Shown here one piece after another: positions 34,037 through 43,728 of a stretch of 64,000 bases of DNA. The notes under the pieces are model-generated. The model had not been told where the DNA came from. It ran no database searches and saw nothing but the letters and a program-made list of their open reading frames with translations. Source of the DNA: Pseudobdellovibrionaceae bacterium (GTDB lineage: Bacteria > Bdellovibrionota > Bdellovibrionia > Bdellovibrionales > Bdellovibrionaceae). Each line of letters starts with the position of its first letter. Within the stretch, counting starts at the first letter, position 1. The stretch lies in contig JADJYV010000013.1 in NCBI GenBank assembly GCA_016719575.1, positions 992,001 through 1,056,000 on the forward strand. Reading direction: 5' to 3'. The position numbers and the translations under genes are program-made.

Positions 34037-35359
34037 TCACGAAAAGACTGATTCGACTTCAGAATTCGCAGACGAATCCACAACCTTAAAATTAGATACC
34101 TCTGCTGTTTGATTCACCTGAATATTCCAAACTGACCTGAAATAAACAACCCCCAAACCAACAACAAAAGTTATCACTACCGCCAAGAAAACCAGTGTCG
34201 ATAAATCAATTTGAGGTAAAGTATTATCAGCCCGTGCCTTCTCAAGCACCTCAAAGCGATCTCTTATAGAAAGTTTTTGCGCTTCGATCTTATCTAATGT
34301 TTCACTTAGTTCCTTGTACTTGGCATATTCCAATTCTGATTTCTTCTTCTTATCCTCTAGAATCTGCACAGCAACAGGTAACACCTTTAAATGATTACCG
34401 AGTTTTGCAACTGACATTTGAAGCTGGTCCAATCTGCCTGACAGACGTTTATTTTCTAAGTTCAAAAACTCGATACGACCTCCGCTTCCATAGAGAGAAC
34501 TCCTTGTCATCTGAATAGAGTCAGAGTCAGATCCCGATTTTAAAAACTCAATGTCTTTATTGTTCTCTGCTATTTTCAGCCGAGTCTCAAGTATTCTCCC
34601 CATTAAATCTGATAGGTATTCGCCCATTTTTTCTCGGCTTGTCATGGTTATTAAGTTATCCTGACTTGTCTGAAACTCAGCCACTTCCAGTGTTAATTTT
34701 TTAATATTCTTATCTACCTCGAGACGTTGTGCAGATATAAAATTCTCAACTTGCTGCATTTCAGCCATTTCTCGATCCCTTAAAAACTCAGAGGATAGCT
34801 CCAATGCTGAATTCACGAGAAAGAGAGACAATGACTTGTTGGGTGTTGAAAAAGTGAGTCTAATTTCGTAATCAGATTCCATTTTTGATTGAAACCATGA
34901 ATCAATTTTTAGAATGAGCTTCTGACGAGATTCTTGATCCTTCAAAAATTGATCCAAATATTGAGACTTAATATAATTGAACCCCTCTTGTTCCTCAATG
35001 CTGATGGTCGGAGAATGTCCCCGGATTTCAATTTTTTCTAGAAGTCGGCGGTAAAACTCTCTCGTGCTCAGGACCTCTATTTGTTTTCCAATTTGAGTAT
35101 TTCCTTTTTTTCCGTCTACAACAGACTTCGTCATGCCAAAGTAGCTTGTTGAAAATGCTTGCAACGAACTGTTGTGTGAATCATTCACCAGCAAACGGCC
35201 TTTTCCAATAAATGGCACACTGTATTTAAAGCCCAGCAAAGCCACAAGCAGAAGGCCTAGAAAGAGGTATACAAACGTTTTGTAGTAAATCCGCAACATC
35301 GCTAAAAAGTCATAAATATAGAATTGGTTGTCGGCTCTTCTTTCAATATGCATTTTCAT
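34037..35359 (-). CDS. Wzz/GumC-type polysaccharide chain-length determinant protein
   Basis: Inner-membrane polysaccharide co-polymerase by architecture: an N-terminal membrane helix (about residues 30-50), a long periplasmic coiled coil (about 200-370: LSLFLVNSALELSSEFL, QRLEVDKNIKKLTLEVAEFQ), and a C-terminal helix (about 385-410, LVFLAVVITFVVGLGVVYF). There is no kinase domain. 440 residues fits GumC/KpsE-like members. No Wzx/Wzy genes are nearby, so the polymer it controls is unknown. Confidence 0.78.
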   Translation of the reverse strand: MKMHIERRADNQFYIYDFLAMLRIYYKTFVYLFLGLLLVALLGFKYSVPFIGKGRLLVNDSHNSSLQAFSTSYFGMTKSVVDGKKGNTQIGKQIEVLSTREFYRRLLEKIEIRGHSPTISIEEQEGFNYIKSQYLDQFLKDQESRQKLILKIDSWFQSKMESDYEIRLTFSTPNKSLSLFLVNSALELSSEFLRDREMAEMQQVENFISAQRLEVDKNIKKLTLEVAEFQTSQDNLITMTSREKMGEYLSDLMGRILETRLKIAENNKDIEFLKSGSDSDSIQMTRSSLYGSGGRIEFLNLENKRLSGRLDQLQMSVAKLGNHLKVLPVAVQILEDKKKKSELEYAKYKELSETLDKIEAQKLSIRDRFEVLEKARADNTLPQIDLSTLVFLAVVITFVVGLGVVYFRSVWNIQVNQTAEVSNFKVVDSSANSEVESVFS

Positions 35360-35469
35360 AGAACGAATTTATGGCATAAGATTGAGCCCTTTGAATACTG
35401 TAGAAATGCCATTTGACCAAAAAGGCACAGTCAGTAACAACATCTGGAAACTGTTAAAATTCAGCCCTA

Positions 35470-36306
35470 TTAAATGTTTTTTGAATCAATTCTAGGGAAA
35501 GTCACAGGACGAATGTCGGGCACAACTTTTACAGATGAGGTCGGCTTACCCTTCGTCTCCTCAACAAATCCTTGAGTCACCCGTTGAAGATGCGATGCTG
35601 TCTCACAGGCCTGACGGAAAGCGTCGCCTAGTTTTTTTAGAGCCTCTTGATCAGACTTCGGTATGTCGAATGCTTTGCTGAGGTCAACAGGAACTTCGCG
35701 ACTTAAGCGAGACTCAAGATCAAGACGAGCTTCGTGAAAGTTATCCGTGTCTTGGACTTCATTTTCCGAAGGGTTCGCAGGCTGAGTTGTCACCTGAGCC
35801 CATTCCGGCAAGCTTTCTTCACAAAACATGAGTTGATCTCGATTTACCTTAGCAATAAATTCGATTTCTCCTAAAGAAAGATCGACCTGGCGTCCGATTT
35901 CCTCTGGCGCCAGGCCTTGATGAGCCAAACGAGCCGCCTTTACATACTTAATTGTGTTTTGACGTTCTAGAATTTCGGAGTGGGGTATGCGATCTTGAAA
36001 GATTTTTGCTACCTCGAGACTTTTTTGCATACTTTGATCAATTTTTTGCAATTGAATATCCGAATTCTGAACTTGAAGTTGAATCTCTCTGCATTTTTGC
36101 TCCAGTAATGAAGTGAGCTGACTAACTTGAGTCTCTGTTCGATCAGATAAATCTTCCAGTACTGATATTTTACTCTGGAGCAATTGGAGTCCTTTACTTA
36201 AACGAGGATCATCTTTTTGTGGGCGATGAAAATGCATCCAAGTTCCAACCACACCTGCAACAACTATGAGATCAACGAGTATTTGTAGTAATATCCAAAA
36301 GCTCAC
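35470..36306 (-). CDS. Membrane-anchored coiled-coil protein with DUF2802-like domain
   Basis: One N-terminal membrane helix (about 4-24), then a coiled coil (about 40-105). Residues 115-165 (NTIKYVKAARLAHQGLAPEEIGRQVDLSLGEIEFIAKVNR) resemble the DUF2802/helix-turn-helix segment seen in proteins near flagellar or chemotaxis genes of Proteobacteria. The remaining C-terminus is charged. No defined function. Confidence 0.7.
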   Translation of the reverse strand: MSFWILLQILVDLIVVAGVVGTWMHFHRPQKDDPRLSKGLQLLQSKISVLEDLSDRTETQVSQLTSLLEQKCREIQLQVQNSDIQLQKIDQSMQKSLEVAKIFQDRIPHSEILERQNTIKYVKAARLAHQGLAPEEIGRQVDLSLGEIEFIAKVNRDQLMFCEESLPEWAQVTTQPANPSENEVQDTDNFHEARLDLESRLSREVPVDLSKAFDIPKSDQEALKKLGDAFRQACETASHLQRVTQGFVEETKGKPTSSVKVVPDIRPVTFPRIDSKNI

Positions 36307-36494
36307 GAGTCCTCCGTCCTACTTTAGTAATAAGTTTAGAGGAAAATCATTCGGACCCACAACAGACTAAGGTCTCAGTTTCCGACAAAAGTTTTATTTC
36401 GAAGGTCTGGTTCTTTCGTACAAATTCAAAATTGTCCAACCTGACTTTGTCTAAAAATTGAACTGTGATAATCTTAGGAGAGGAGAATGTTGCC

Positions 36495-37673
36495 ATGTTA
36501 TCGATATTAAAGAGCCTTTGGGTACCGATTGCTATTTCATTTTTGTTGTTGAGTTGCAGTGCTGTAAAGTTTAATGCTCCTGACGCCAACGAAAAGGCCG
36601 ATGCAAATCCTATCGTTGATCCAACAACAACTCCGCCCGGTGGAACACCCAGCCCTGGAGGTTCTCCACGAAAAGTTTCTTATACAACGATCGTTCCTGT
36701 GGCAGCAAATAAGGTCGACATTTTGTTAATCATCGATGATTCAGGATCAATGGCGGCCGATCAAAAAAAATTGGCTGATAGATTGACTTCATTTGCCTCA
36801 ATGCTTGAAAACCAAGCGGTCCTTCCTATTGACTGGCAGATGTGCGTGACTGTAACACGACCTCAAACAATCCCCGGCAGAGCAGGATCTTATTGGGGAG
36901 CCTCCATTAATTGGGTTGGCTACACTCCTCTCACAGGCACTCCTACCTATGTTTTAAAGAAGGGCACGGCTAATCTTGGTACTATATTTAAGGGAACTAT
37001 TTCTGCGATTGGCTCAGGTGTTGCAAACTCTTCCGATGAGCGAGGGATAAAAGCCGCATACAAGCACTTCTATAATGGTGATCCAAATGCCGCCGATGGA
37101 AGTGGCTGTTATCGCAAGGACTCTTCAGTCGCCGTTATTGTTATTTCTGATGAAGACGAGCGCAGTGTTGGAGGCGACGCTAGCCGAATTAAGAACTATG
37201 CCCCATTGTATGAAGACCCTGCTGGATACCAACCTCTTGAAAATGATGACCTGCCTGTTAATTTATTAAGTCAGGCCCGATCGATATTCGGTAAGGACAC
37301 TCGGTTTACTTTTAACTCCATCGTCGTCAACTCAAAGTCCTGTGAGGATGAACAAGATGCAGAAAAAGACTCTGACGGAAGATACGGTCCTAGTCATTTA
37401 GGCACCAAGTACGCTGAAATGTCGAATCTTACCGCAGGAGGAATAGGTAGTATCTGCGACGCTGACTATTCAAATAACTTAAATCTTTTCAAAAATAAGA
37501 TCTCTAATTCTCTCTCTAGTCTCACATTGGAATGTGCTCCAATTACAAACTCACTCCAAGTGAAAGTGAGTGGCGTCGCGACGACAGATTACACCCTCAC
37601 CGGTGCTAATCTAAAATTTAACAGTTCTATATCTGAGGGAAAACAAGTAGATCTGCTCTACGAATGCAACTAA
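36495..37673 (+). CDS. VWA-domain lipoprotein (first of a tandem pair)
   Basis: Lipobox LLLSC with Cys21, a Pro/Gly/Thr-rich linker to about residue 60, then a von Willebrand A fold. The MIDAS motif DxSxS is intact (D81, S83, S85 in IDDSGSM). VIVISDEDERSVGGD supplies the later acidic loop. ATG 36495 follows AGGAG at the right distance; the frame is open a little upstream. Surface VWA lipoproteins commonly mediate adhesion (CglB of Myxococcus is a similar idea). The next gene is a close paralogue with the same layout. Confidence 0.85.
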   Translation: MLSILKSLWVPIAISFLLLSCSAVKFNAPDANEKADANPIVDPTTTPPGGTPSPGGSPRKVSYTTIVPVAANKVDILLIIDDSGSMAADQKKLADRLTSFASMLENQAVLPIDWQMCVTVTRPQTIPGRAGSYWGASINWVGYTPLTGTPTYVLKKGTANLGTIFKGTISAIGSGVANSSDERGIKAAYKHFYNGDPNAADGSGCYRKDSSVAVIVISDEDERSVGGDASRIKNYAPLYEDPAGYQPLENDDLPVNLLSQARSIFGKDTRFTFNSIVVNSKSCEDEQDAEKDSDGRYGPSHLGTKYAEMSNLTAGGIGSICDADYSNNLNLFKNKISNSLSSLTLECAPITNSLQVKVSGVATTDYTLTGANLKFNSSISEGKQVDLLYECN

Positions 37674-37694
37674 GTGTCAACGCTCTCATCAGAT

Positions 37695-37728
37695 GTTCAG
37701 AGTATAATCATGCGTAAATACTCTGAAC
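37695..37728. terminator. Perfect 11-bp inverted repeat between the VWA genes
   Basis: GTTCAGAGTAT (37695-37705), 12-base loop, ATACTCTGAAC (37718-37728). It starts 21 bp after the stop of the first VWA gene. It could be a hairpin terminator without a T tract or an operator for the second gene. Confidence 0.55.
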
Positions 37729-37825
37729 AACTCACAAAAAAGCACGGTCTCATTTTTAGAATTTTGCAATATGATCTGTGTCCACACACTGTCCTGTGTT
37801 AGCTTTTACAAAGGGGGACCGAACC

Positions 37826-39091
37826 ATGCCTCAAATTTTAATCAAAAACATATGTTATGCAGCTGTATGTGGAGTATTTATTGTGGGCTGCGGAAACGTC
37901 CGATTTTCTGCTTCGCCTTCGACCAATAGTAATGGCGAAGGAATAGCGGGCATGCCAAATGGCTCAGACTCTGGCACAGATCCAGGACTTCCTGGCGGAA
38001 ATGGGACCGGGATTGACCCCGGCGTCGGCGTCCCAACCCCAACTCCAACCCCCGCTGGGGCCCACACAGTTAACTACAATTTGGTTGTTCCACCCGCCTC
38101 GAACAAGGTGGACTTCTTACTTGTTATCGACAACTCAACATCAATGGCCGCAGACCAACAAAAGCTAGCCGCACAGATGAAGGGCTTTGCAGACAAATTA
38201 GCAACGCTTAACATCGATTGGCAGATGTGTTTAACGACTACAACGTTTACCACATTTGCGAACGGTGCTCAGTACTGGGGCCACTCTCTTCTCTGGAAGG
38301 ATTACAACCCTGCCACCGGAAGTAAATATGTTCTCCGTCCAATGGAGGCCGGGGCAAACCTAAATACCATCTTTGTTAACACTATTGCGGCAATCGGTGT
38401 TAATGAAACTGCCGGCGATGAGCGCGGAATTAAATCAGCCTACAACCATCTCCTCAACGGATCACCAGGAAATAACATAGCTAATAGTGGAGGCTGCTAT
38501 CGAAAAGACTCAGCGATTGCCGTGATTGTTCTTTCCGACGAAGATGAGCGCAGTATCGGTGGAGACCAAAATCGCATTAAGGCTAATAAAGGCGAAAGTA
38601 TTGCCGCCCCAAGTTTCACCTATCGCCCTCTGGAAGATCAAGACTTACCGCAAAATCTCCTTTCATTTGCAAAGGGCCTTTTTGGTCAAAACCTGCGATT
38701 TACATTTAACTCTATTGTCGTTGATAGTCTGGCATGTGAAAACGCTCAGGACTCTACTCCCTGGGTGAACTCACTGGGACAAACTGTGACCTCAGCATCT
38801 CACATGGGATTAAAGTATATTGAAATGTCAAACCTCACTGCCGGAGGTATTGGAAGCATCTGTAGTGCAAGCTTCCAAAACAATCTAAACTTATTTACTG
38901 AAAAACTAACAAACACACTTAAGAATATCACCCTAGAGTGCGCACCGAGCCCCCTCTCGAGCTTGGTTGTCAAAGTTGCAGACCAAGCAAAAACCATGGG
39001 AGTCGATTTTAATGTGAGTGGTGCCGCCCTGAGTTTTGTACAACCCATCGCTCAGGGAACAAAAATTGATATTTCGTATACTTGCCCCTAA
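37826..39091 (+). CDS. VWA-domain lipoprotein (second of a tandem pair)
   Basis: Paralogue of the preceding gene. From ATG 37826 (AAAGGGGG upstream) it starts MPQILIKNICYAAVCGVFIVGC, a lipoprotein signal with Cys22. A Gly/Pro-rich linker leads to the VWA domain with MIDAS IDNSTSM and VIVLSDEDERSIGGD. The cysteines GGCYRKDS, LACE, GSICSA and LECA are shared with the first copy, so both probably have the same disulfides. The two have diverged mainly in the linker and the outer loop, as expected for surface adhesins under selection. Confidence 0.85.
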   Translation: MPQILIKNICYAAVCGVFIVGCGNVRFSASPSTNSNGEGIAGMPNGSDSGTDPGLPGGNGTGIDPGVGVPTPTPTPAGAHTVNYNLVVPPASNKVDFLLVIDNSTSMAADQQKLAAQMKGFADKLATLNIDWQMCLTTTTFTTFANGAQYWGHSLLWKDYNPATGSKYVLRPMEAGANLNTIFVNTIAAIGVNETAGDERGIKSAYNHLLNGSPGNNIANSGGCYRKDSAIAVIVLSDEDERSIGGDQNRIKANKGESIAAPSFTYRPLEDQDLPQNLLSFAKGLFGQNLRFTFNSIVVDSLACENAQDSTPWVNSLGQTVTSASHMGLKYIEMSNLTAGGIGSICSASFQNNLNLFTEKLTNTLKNITLECAPSPLSSLVVKVADQAKTMGVDFNVSGAALSFVQPIAQGTKIDISYTCP

Positions 39092-39105
39092 GACCGATAA
39101 AGAAT

Positions 39106-40302
39106 TTAACTCAGTTGCTCTATGCAAGAAGCCATTCTCCGAATGGCTTCTTGCATTTCGCCTTCTGTACACGCAAAGCTTAGGCGCAAATAGCCATCGC
39201 AACCACATTCATTTCCTGGCACAGTTGCAACATAAAAATGATTAAGTAAGATATCGGCGAAGTCTTTTGAAGATAAAATCTTTTGCCCTTTATAGCTTTT
39301 TCCATAAAGAGATCTCATTTCGACCCAAAGATAAAAGGCTCCCTGTGGTTCTATAACTCTTAATTGTGGAATTTTTTTGAACTCACTGAGTGCAAACGAT
39401 TTTCGTTGGATTAATTTTTTTACCACCTCATCAATGTCGGGATCTGCATGCTTAATGGCTGCGACTGCTGCATACTGGGAAATGCTTGAAGGCGAGCCAG
39501 TAGATTGGCTCTGATAATCACTCATTGCAGTGATTATTTTCTCTGGACCCGCCGCCCATCCAATTCTCCAACCCGTCATCGAATATGCCTTAGAGCCTCC
39601 ATTAACGCATAAAACTCGATCCTTTAACTCCGGAGCAACGTGCAAGATATGATGCGCTATTTTCGAACCATCAAACATCAATCGATTATACATATCATCT
39701 GAAATGATAATAATATCCGGATGCTTTTTTAAAACTTCAACCAATGCCTTAAGTTCACTTTTGCTATAAACAAGTCCCGTGGGGTTGCTTGGAGAACAGA
39801 ACAGAAAAACCTTGGTCCTTGATGTAATAGCTCTTTCTAACTTCTCTGGTGTCATCTTAAAGTGATCTTTTTCATCACACTCAACAATAACAGGTACACC
39901 ATCCGCAAGCTCAATCATCGTTGGATAGCTAACCCAATATGGAGAATTAATAATCACTTCATCGCCGGGGCTTATTAACATCTGCAAAGCGCCAAAAATA
40001 ATAAACTTTGCCCCCGACGCCACAGTAATATTCTTTACACCATAATCGACATCGAAATCCGCCTTCATTTTTGAAGCAATTGCCTGTCGAAGCTCAACCG
40101 TTCCGCTGGCGGGAGTGTATTTTGTTATTCCCTTTTCGATTGCTTCTTGCCCTGCCTTTGCAGCAACGGGAAAAGTAGGCCAGTCAGGCTCACCTACAGT
40201 TAGAGAAATAACTGGGTGCCCCTGAGCCTGAAGTTCCTTAGCTTTGGCAACCAAAAATAGGGTTGGTGACGGTTTTAAATTCTGAGCTCTTTTTGATAGC
40301 AT
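39106..40302 (-). CDS. Class I PLP aminotransferase (aspartate aminotransferase type)
   Basis: Cytoplasmic transaminase. The PLP lysine is in NGGSKAYSMTGWRIGWAAG. Other fold signatures are SPSNPTGLVYSKSELKAL and YTPASGTVELRQAIA. 398 residues, normal for the AspC/PatA group; donor and acceptor cannot be fixed. It is the last gene of a minus-strand run kinase-regulator-rsmD-coaD. Its 3' end carries a perfect 15-bp inverted repeat (39122-39156). Confidence 0.92.
   Translation of the reverse strand: MLSKRAQNLKPSPTLFLVAKAKELQAQGHPVISLTVGEPDWPTFPVAAKAGQEAIEKGITKYTPASGTVELRQAIASKMKADFDVDYGVKNITVASGAKFIIFGALQMLISPGDEVIINSPYWVSYPTMIELADGVPVIVECDEKDHFKMTPEKLERAITSRTKVFLFCSPSNPTGLVYSKSELKALVEVLKKHPDIIIISDDMYNRLMFDGSKIAHHILHVAPELKDRVLCVNGGSKAYSMTGWRIGWAAGPEKIITAMSDYQSQSTGSPSSISQYAAVAAIKHADPDIDEVVKKLIQRKSFALSEFKKIPQLRVIEPQGAFYLWVEMRSLYGKSYKGQKILSSKDFADILLNHFYVATVPGNECGCDGYLRLSFACTEGEMQEAIRRMASCIEQLS
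39122..39156. terminator. 15-bp perfect hairpin inside the 3' end of the aminotransferase gene
   Basis: ATGCAAGAAGCCATT (39122-39136), 5-base loop, then its exact reverse complement (39142-39156). It begins 31 bp after the VWA stop and lies in the last 50 bp of the convergent gene, so it can form in both transcripts. The T tract is poor (TTTC), so termination is likely but not certain. Confidence 0.65.
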
Positions 40303-40306
40303 GTTA

Positions 40307-40789
40307 TTACCTTTTCATTTTTTTTATTAAAGCTTTTGCAACTAGATCTGGCACTAGTCCCTGCAGACTGCCACTATGTTGAGCCACTTCCTTAACCCCA
40401 CGTGAAGAAATAAAATAATACTTGGGATCAGCGAAAACCAGAAGTGTCTCTATGTCAGGTGCGAGCATTTTGTTCATATTGGCCATTGTTAACTCATATT
40501 CGAAATCAACAACAGCGCGAAGACCACGAACAATGACTTTTGCATTTATGTCTCGCATATAATCAACAGTAAGCCCCTGATACACATCAACTGAGACATT
40601 TTTAATCCCACTTAGACTCTCTTCAATCAATGCCTTTCTTTCTTCTGCAGAAAAAAGAGCTGGCTTATTAGGCGATTGTGAAATGAGAACAACCGTTTGA
40701 TCATAGATCAGAGAGATTCTCTGAATGATGTCTATATGCCCAAGCGTTATGGGATCAAAGCTGCCTGGGTATACTGCAATATTAGTCAT
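40307..40789 (-). CDS. coaD: Phosphopantetheine adenylyltransferase
   Basis: Fourth step of coenzyme A synthesis. Starts at ATG 40789 (MTNIAVYPGSFDPITLGHIDII), where the TxGH nucleotidyltransferase motif sits; the longer reading to 40855 lies in rsmD. Other motifs are VIVRGLRAVVDFEYEL and YYFISSRGVKEVAQHSGSLQGLVP. 160 residues, standard. It overlaps the rsmD stop by 8 bp; the rsmD-coaD pair is a common arrangement. Confidence 0.95.
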   Translation of the reverse strand: MTNIAVYPGSFDPITLGHIDIIQRISLIYDQTVVLISQSPNKPALFSAEERKALIEESLSGIKNVSVDVYQGLTVDYMRDINAKVIVRGLRAVVDFEYELTMANMNKMLAPDIETLLVFADPKYYFISSRGVKEVAQHSGSLQGLVPDLVAKALIKKMKR

Positions 40790-41351
40790 GCCCCAGTTTA
40801 TCCTTTTTTTTTGCAAAGAAAGAAAGAATTTTGTCACCAAATTCTCGATGATCATAACGCTCTATATCGCCATAGAGATCGTCCATCCTCTCCCGCCGCT
40901 GAGATTCAATAGTCATTAGAGTTTGAGCTCCAAATGCAGGGCTCTTGCTAGCAGATTCCATGACCTTGTGAGCCATTTTTTCTGTAAAAGGAGGGTCTGC
41001 CAAGATGATGTCAAAAGGCTCTTGTTGGTAGGAGTTCAAGTAAGAGAGGACGTCGGCACAAACGACGCTGTAATCATTAGCTGGTATTTTTAATTTTTCA
41101 ATATTTTTACGCAAAATTTCGATCGACTTTGGATGCTTCTCAACAAAGACGACGTTGCGAGCGCCGCGGGAAAGGGCCTCGATGCCCAAATTGCCGGTTC
41201 CCGCAAAGAGGTCTACCACGCACTGTCCCTCAATATCAAACATCAGCTTATTAAATAGAGTTTCCTTAACTCGATCTGTCGTTGGACGAATATGATCCGC
41301 ATTAAAGGCGATCAACGGGTGCCCCTTATATTTTCCAGAAATAATTCTCAT
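40782..41351 (-). CDS. rsmD: 16S rRNA guanine-N2 methyltransferase RsmD
   Basis: Methylates G966 of 16S rRNA. Signatures: MRIISGKYKG start, IRPTTDRVKETLFNKL, VVDLFAGTGNLGIEALSRGA (SAM loop) and the catalytic DPPF (ILADPPFTEKM). 189 residues. The start overlaps the response-regulator stop (ATGA) and the stop overlaps coaD. Confidence 0.94.
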   Translation of the reverse strand: MRIISGKYKGHPLIAFNADHIRPTTDRVKETLFNKLMFDIEGQCVVDLFAGTGNLGIEALSRGARNVVFVEKHPKSIEILRKNIEKLKIPANDYSVVCADVLSYLNSYQQEPFDIILADPPFTEKMAHKVMESASKSPAFGAQTLMTIESQRRERMDDLYGDIERYDHREFGDKILSFFAKKKDKLGHD

Positions 41352-41701
41352 TTCATTAAGCCTTCAGCTATCGTCGCGATATTAAAAATATCCTCAAAAG
41401 GTTTCGGTATGAACATATCCGCACCCATTTGCGTTGCTGTCTCCATATTATGCTCTCCTGAAAATGCAGAAATTAAAATAACTTTGCCGGTTTTTCTTGG
41501 CCCTATTTCTTTCAAAACTTGCGGCCCCGTCATCCCGGGCATAAGAACATCCAAAAAAACAAGATCCGGCTTTTCCGATAACCATGCCGATAAACCAGCA
41601 TTACCGTCTTCTGCCTCAACAACTTCATGACCACGCCCCTTAAGCACTCTAGCAAGCGAACGACGAATCAATGGCTCATCATCTACAATTAATATTTTCA
41701 T
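41348..41701 (-). CDS. Single-domain response regulator
   Basis: 117 residues, a lone receiver domain. D7 and D8 (VDDEP) and the phospho-acceptor D51 (LVFLDVLMPGMTG) are present, as is the conserved Lys in FIPKPFED. There is no output domain, so it must signal through protein contacts. It overlaps both the upstream kinase and rsmD by 4 bp. Likely the phospho-partner of that kinase. Confidence 0.93.
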   Translation of the reverse strand: MKILIVDDEPLIRRSLARVLKGRGHEVVEAEDGNAGLSAWLSEKPDLVFLDVLMPGMTGPQVLKEIGPRKTGKVILISAFSGEHNMETATQMGADMFIPKPFEDIFNIATIAEGLMK

Positions 41702-43728
41702 TTAGTCCAATCTTGTATCGGAAGTGTTATGAAAAATGCAGCTCCTTTTCCAGGTTCTGACTCAAAGCAAATCCTTCCGCCGAATCTTTCTATTATAGAT
41801 TTTGACATGCTTAAACCAAGCCCCGTTCCTAATCCCTCTTTTTTTGTCGTAAAAAAAGCCTCGAAAATTTTACTCTGTACTTCAATTGGAATACCGGGAC
41901 CCGTATCGCTAATGACCAATTCAACCATATTCCTTTTATCATCCAATATTTGCGAAGAGACAATCAGGGTTCCTGATTCCTTCATTGCCTGACATGCGTT
42001 GTTAACTAAATTAAACACAACTTGCTGAAGTAGGTGTGGTTCGACCTTTACAAGTGCATTTTTCGAATTTAGTTTTAACTGCAAACGATGCGATCTCAGC
42101 GCGGTCTTTAACATGGGAAGAGTTTTCTCCACAATTTCATCCACACTGATAAATGTCAGAGGTTGACTTTCACTTGCTGAAAATTCAAGTAAGTTTTTAA
42201 TGATCTTCTGGGACCGCGAGGAGGCTTTTTCAATTTCGACCAGGTCAGAATACAAAGACTCACCCGGTGTTGACTCTTTAATAAGAACCTGCGCTAGCGA
42301 ACGCAAACCAGTCAGGGGGTTGTTCAACTCGTGAGCGATGTGCCCAGCGAGTTTGCCAATAGCACCCATTTTTTCACTTTGCAGAACTTTTAGATATAAA
42401 TCTTGTGACTCGGTGATATCAACGTATTGATTAACAACATTCGTCACACGACCTCCATTTTCTGCCAAGATGGGGTAGCTATAAACCTGGTAGATCCTAT
42501 CCATGACTTTAATTTGACCTGTTTTTGGAACTTTTTCTATAAAGGCACGACTGGCTGGACACCCTTGGCAAATACTTTTCTTACCAGAAAAACTTTCAAA
42601 GCACTTTGGACTTGCCGGGAAGTTATCGACAAATTTTTTGTTGGATCGAACAATTTCATAATCCATATCAACTATTGCAATTGGATCTTTCATACTGTCA
42701 AACGTCTTTTCCCAGCGATACGAAAAGACTGACAACTGATTTTCTAAAAGAACTCGATCTAAGGCCATACTGAGTGGGCCTATCCGGTCATTGATATATT
42801 CCATAAAAACATTAAGTTCTTTCTCGGCCAGAGAACTTTCAAAACACAAGACAGCCTCTGCCTTCCCCTCAGCCAGTTGAACAATAAGCTTTAGCTCGAG
42901 AGGAAATATCAATATCTTAATAAAGGGGCGCCCAAAATGATTGGCAAAATGCTTTACCAGTTGGGGGTCATTTAAGCAGCTTTTTTCTGGCAGCGGATAA
43001 TCTATCAAAGTCTCAGTCTGTGAAAAGTGCCCACCTTGAAAACTCATGAGATAGGTCTTATGTCCTCCGAAACGATACGCAAGAATTGGATCGCCTAGTT
43101 TGTGAAATTTTCGGAGCTCTTTACGTAAAGCCTGAAGAATATCTTCAAAGGAGCGTTGCACAGCAAGTTCCTTAATAAAGCGAATGAGCAGTCGCTCTCG
43201 ACTCAGTTTATCAGCCTCTTCTTTGTGAGAGGTTTCAATATGAAAAGTTCGCTCTTCAACTAGCTGTTCTAGACTGTTGGTGAAAGCTTCAAGCTCGCGA
43301 TTTTGCCTAGAAGATTCTTTTAATAGCTGAAGTTGTTGAAATTTCTCGCGGTGCCTTTCGATTGCGCCATTTATACACTTCCGAAAGTCCGCAGCGCTAA
43401 TTCCCTGCGAAATTATTCTTGAAACTTGACCACGATTTATCGCTTCACGCGCAAGCCTCTCGCTTGGTTCAAAAATTCGGAGGATGCGAATCGAAAAGGC
43501 TTGGTGCACTTTTGCCAAATAAAGAAGATCTAGCGCGGTATTTACGCCAAAATCAGTTGAAACAATGATTAACGAGAAACGACCGGTTTGCAAAAGACGT
43601 TCTGCTTGAACATCCGACTGAGCCTCTGCCCACTCGATATCACTTGAATATGATAGATTTCGGTAGGCATCAGGAAGTGGGTCCCTAGAGACCCAAAGTA
43701 TTATATCACTCTTTGAAGGTTGAATCAT
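41698..43728 (-). CDS. Soluble sensor histidine kinase with PAS domain
   Basis: 676 residues without membrane helices. Residues 1-120 look like a degenerate receiver; 130-190 are coiled coil; the centre is a GAF-like region. A PAS domain lies at about 350-460 and contains a CxxC (SICQGCPAS). HisKA has His in GHIAHELNNPL. The ATPase part has FNLVNNACQAM, DTGPGI and GTGLGLSMS. Translation overlaps the response regulator, its probable partner. It overlaps the GT9 gene by 23 bp. Confidence 0.88.
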   Translation of the reverse strand: MIQPSKSDIILWVSRDPLPDAYRNLSYSSDIEWAEAQSDVQAERLLQTGRFSLIIVSTDFGVNTALDLLYLAKVHQAFSIRILRIFEPSERLAREAINRGQVSRIISQGISAADFRKCINGAIERHREKFQQLQLLKESSRQNRELEAFTNSLEQLVEERTFHIETSHKEEADKLSRERLLIRFIKELAVQRSFEDILQALRKELRKFHKLGDPILAYRFGGHKTYLMSFQGGHFSQTETLIDYPLPEKSCLNDPQLVKHFANHFGRPFIKILIFPLELKLIVQLAEGKAEAVLCFESSLAEKELNVFMEYINDRIGPLSMALDRVLLENQLSVFSYRWEKTFDSMKDPIAIVDMDYEIVRSNKKFVDNFPASPKCFESFSGKKSICQGCPASRAFIEKVPKTGQIKVMDRIYQVYSYPILAENGGRVTNVVNQYVDITESQDLYLKVLQSEKMGAIGKLAGHIAHELNNPLTGLRSLAQVLIKESTPGESLYSDLVEIEKASSRSQKIIKNLLEFSASESQPLTFISVDEIVEKTLPMLKTALRSHRLQLKLNSKNALVKVEPHLLQQVVFNLVNNACQAMKESGTLIVSSQILDDKRNMVELVISDTGPGIPIEVQSKIFEAFFTTKKEGLGTGLGLSMSKSIIERFGGRICFESEPGKGAAFFITLPIQDWTK

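Noticed and set aside
36347..36589. 80-residue minus-strand ORF overlapping the start of the first VWA gene
   Set aside because: It overlaps the VWA signal peptide and promoter region, has no ribosome site, and its protein resembles no family.
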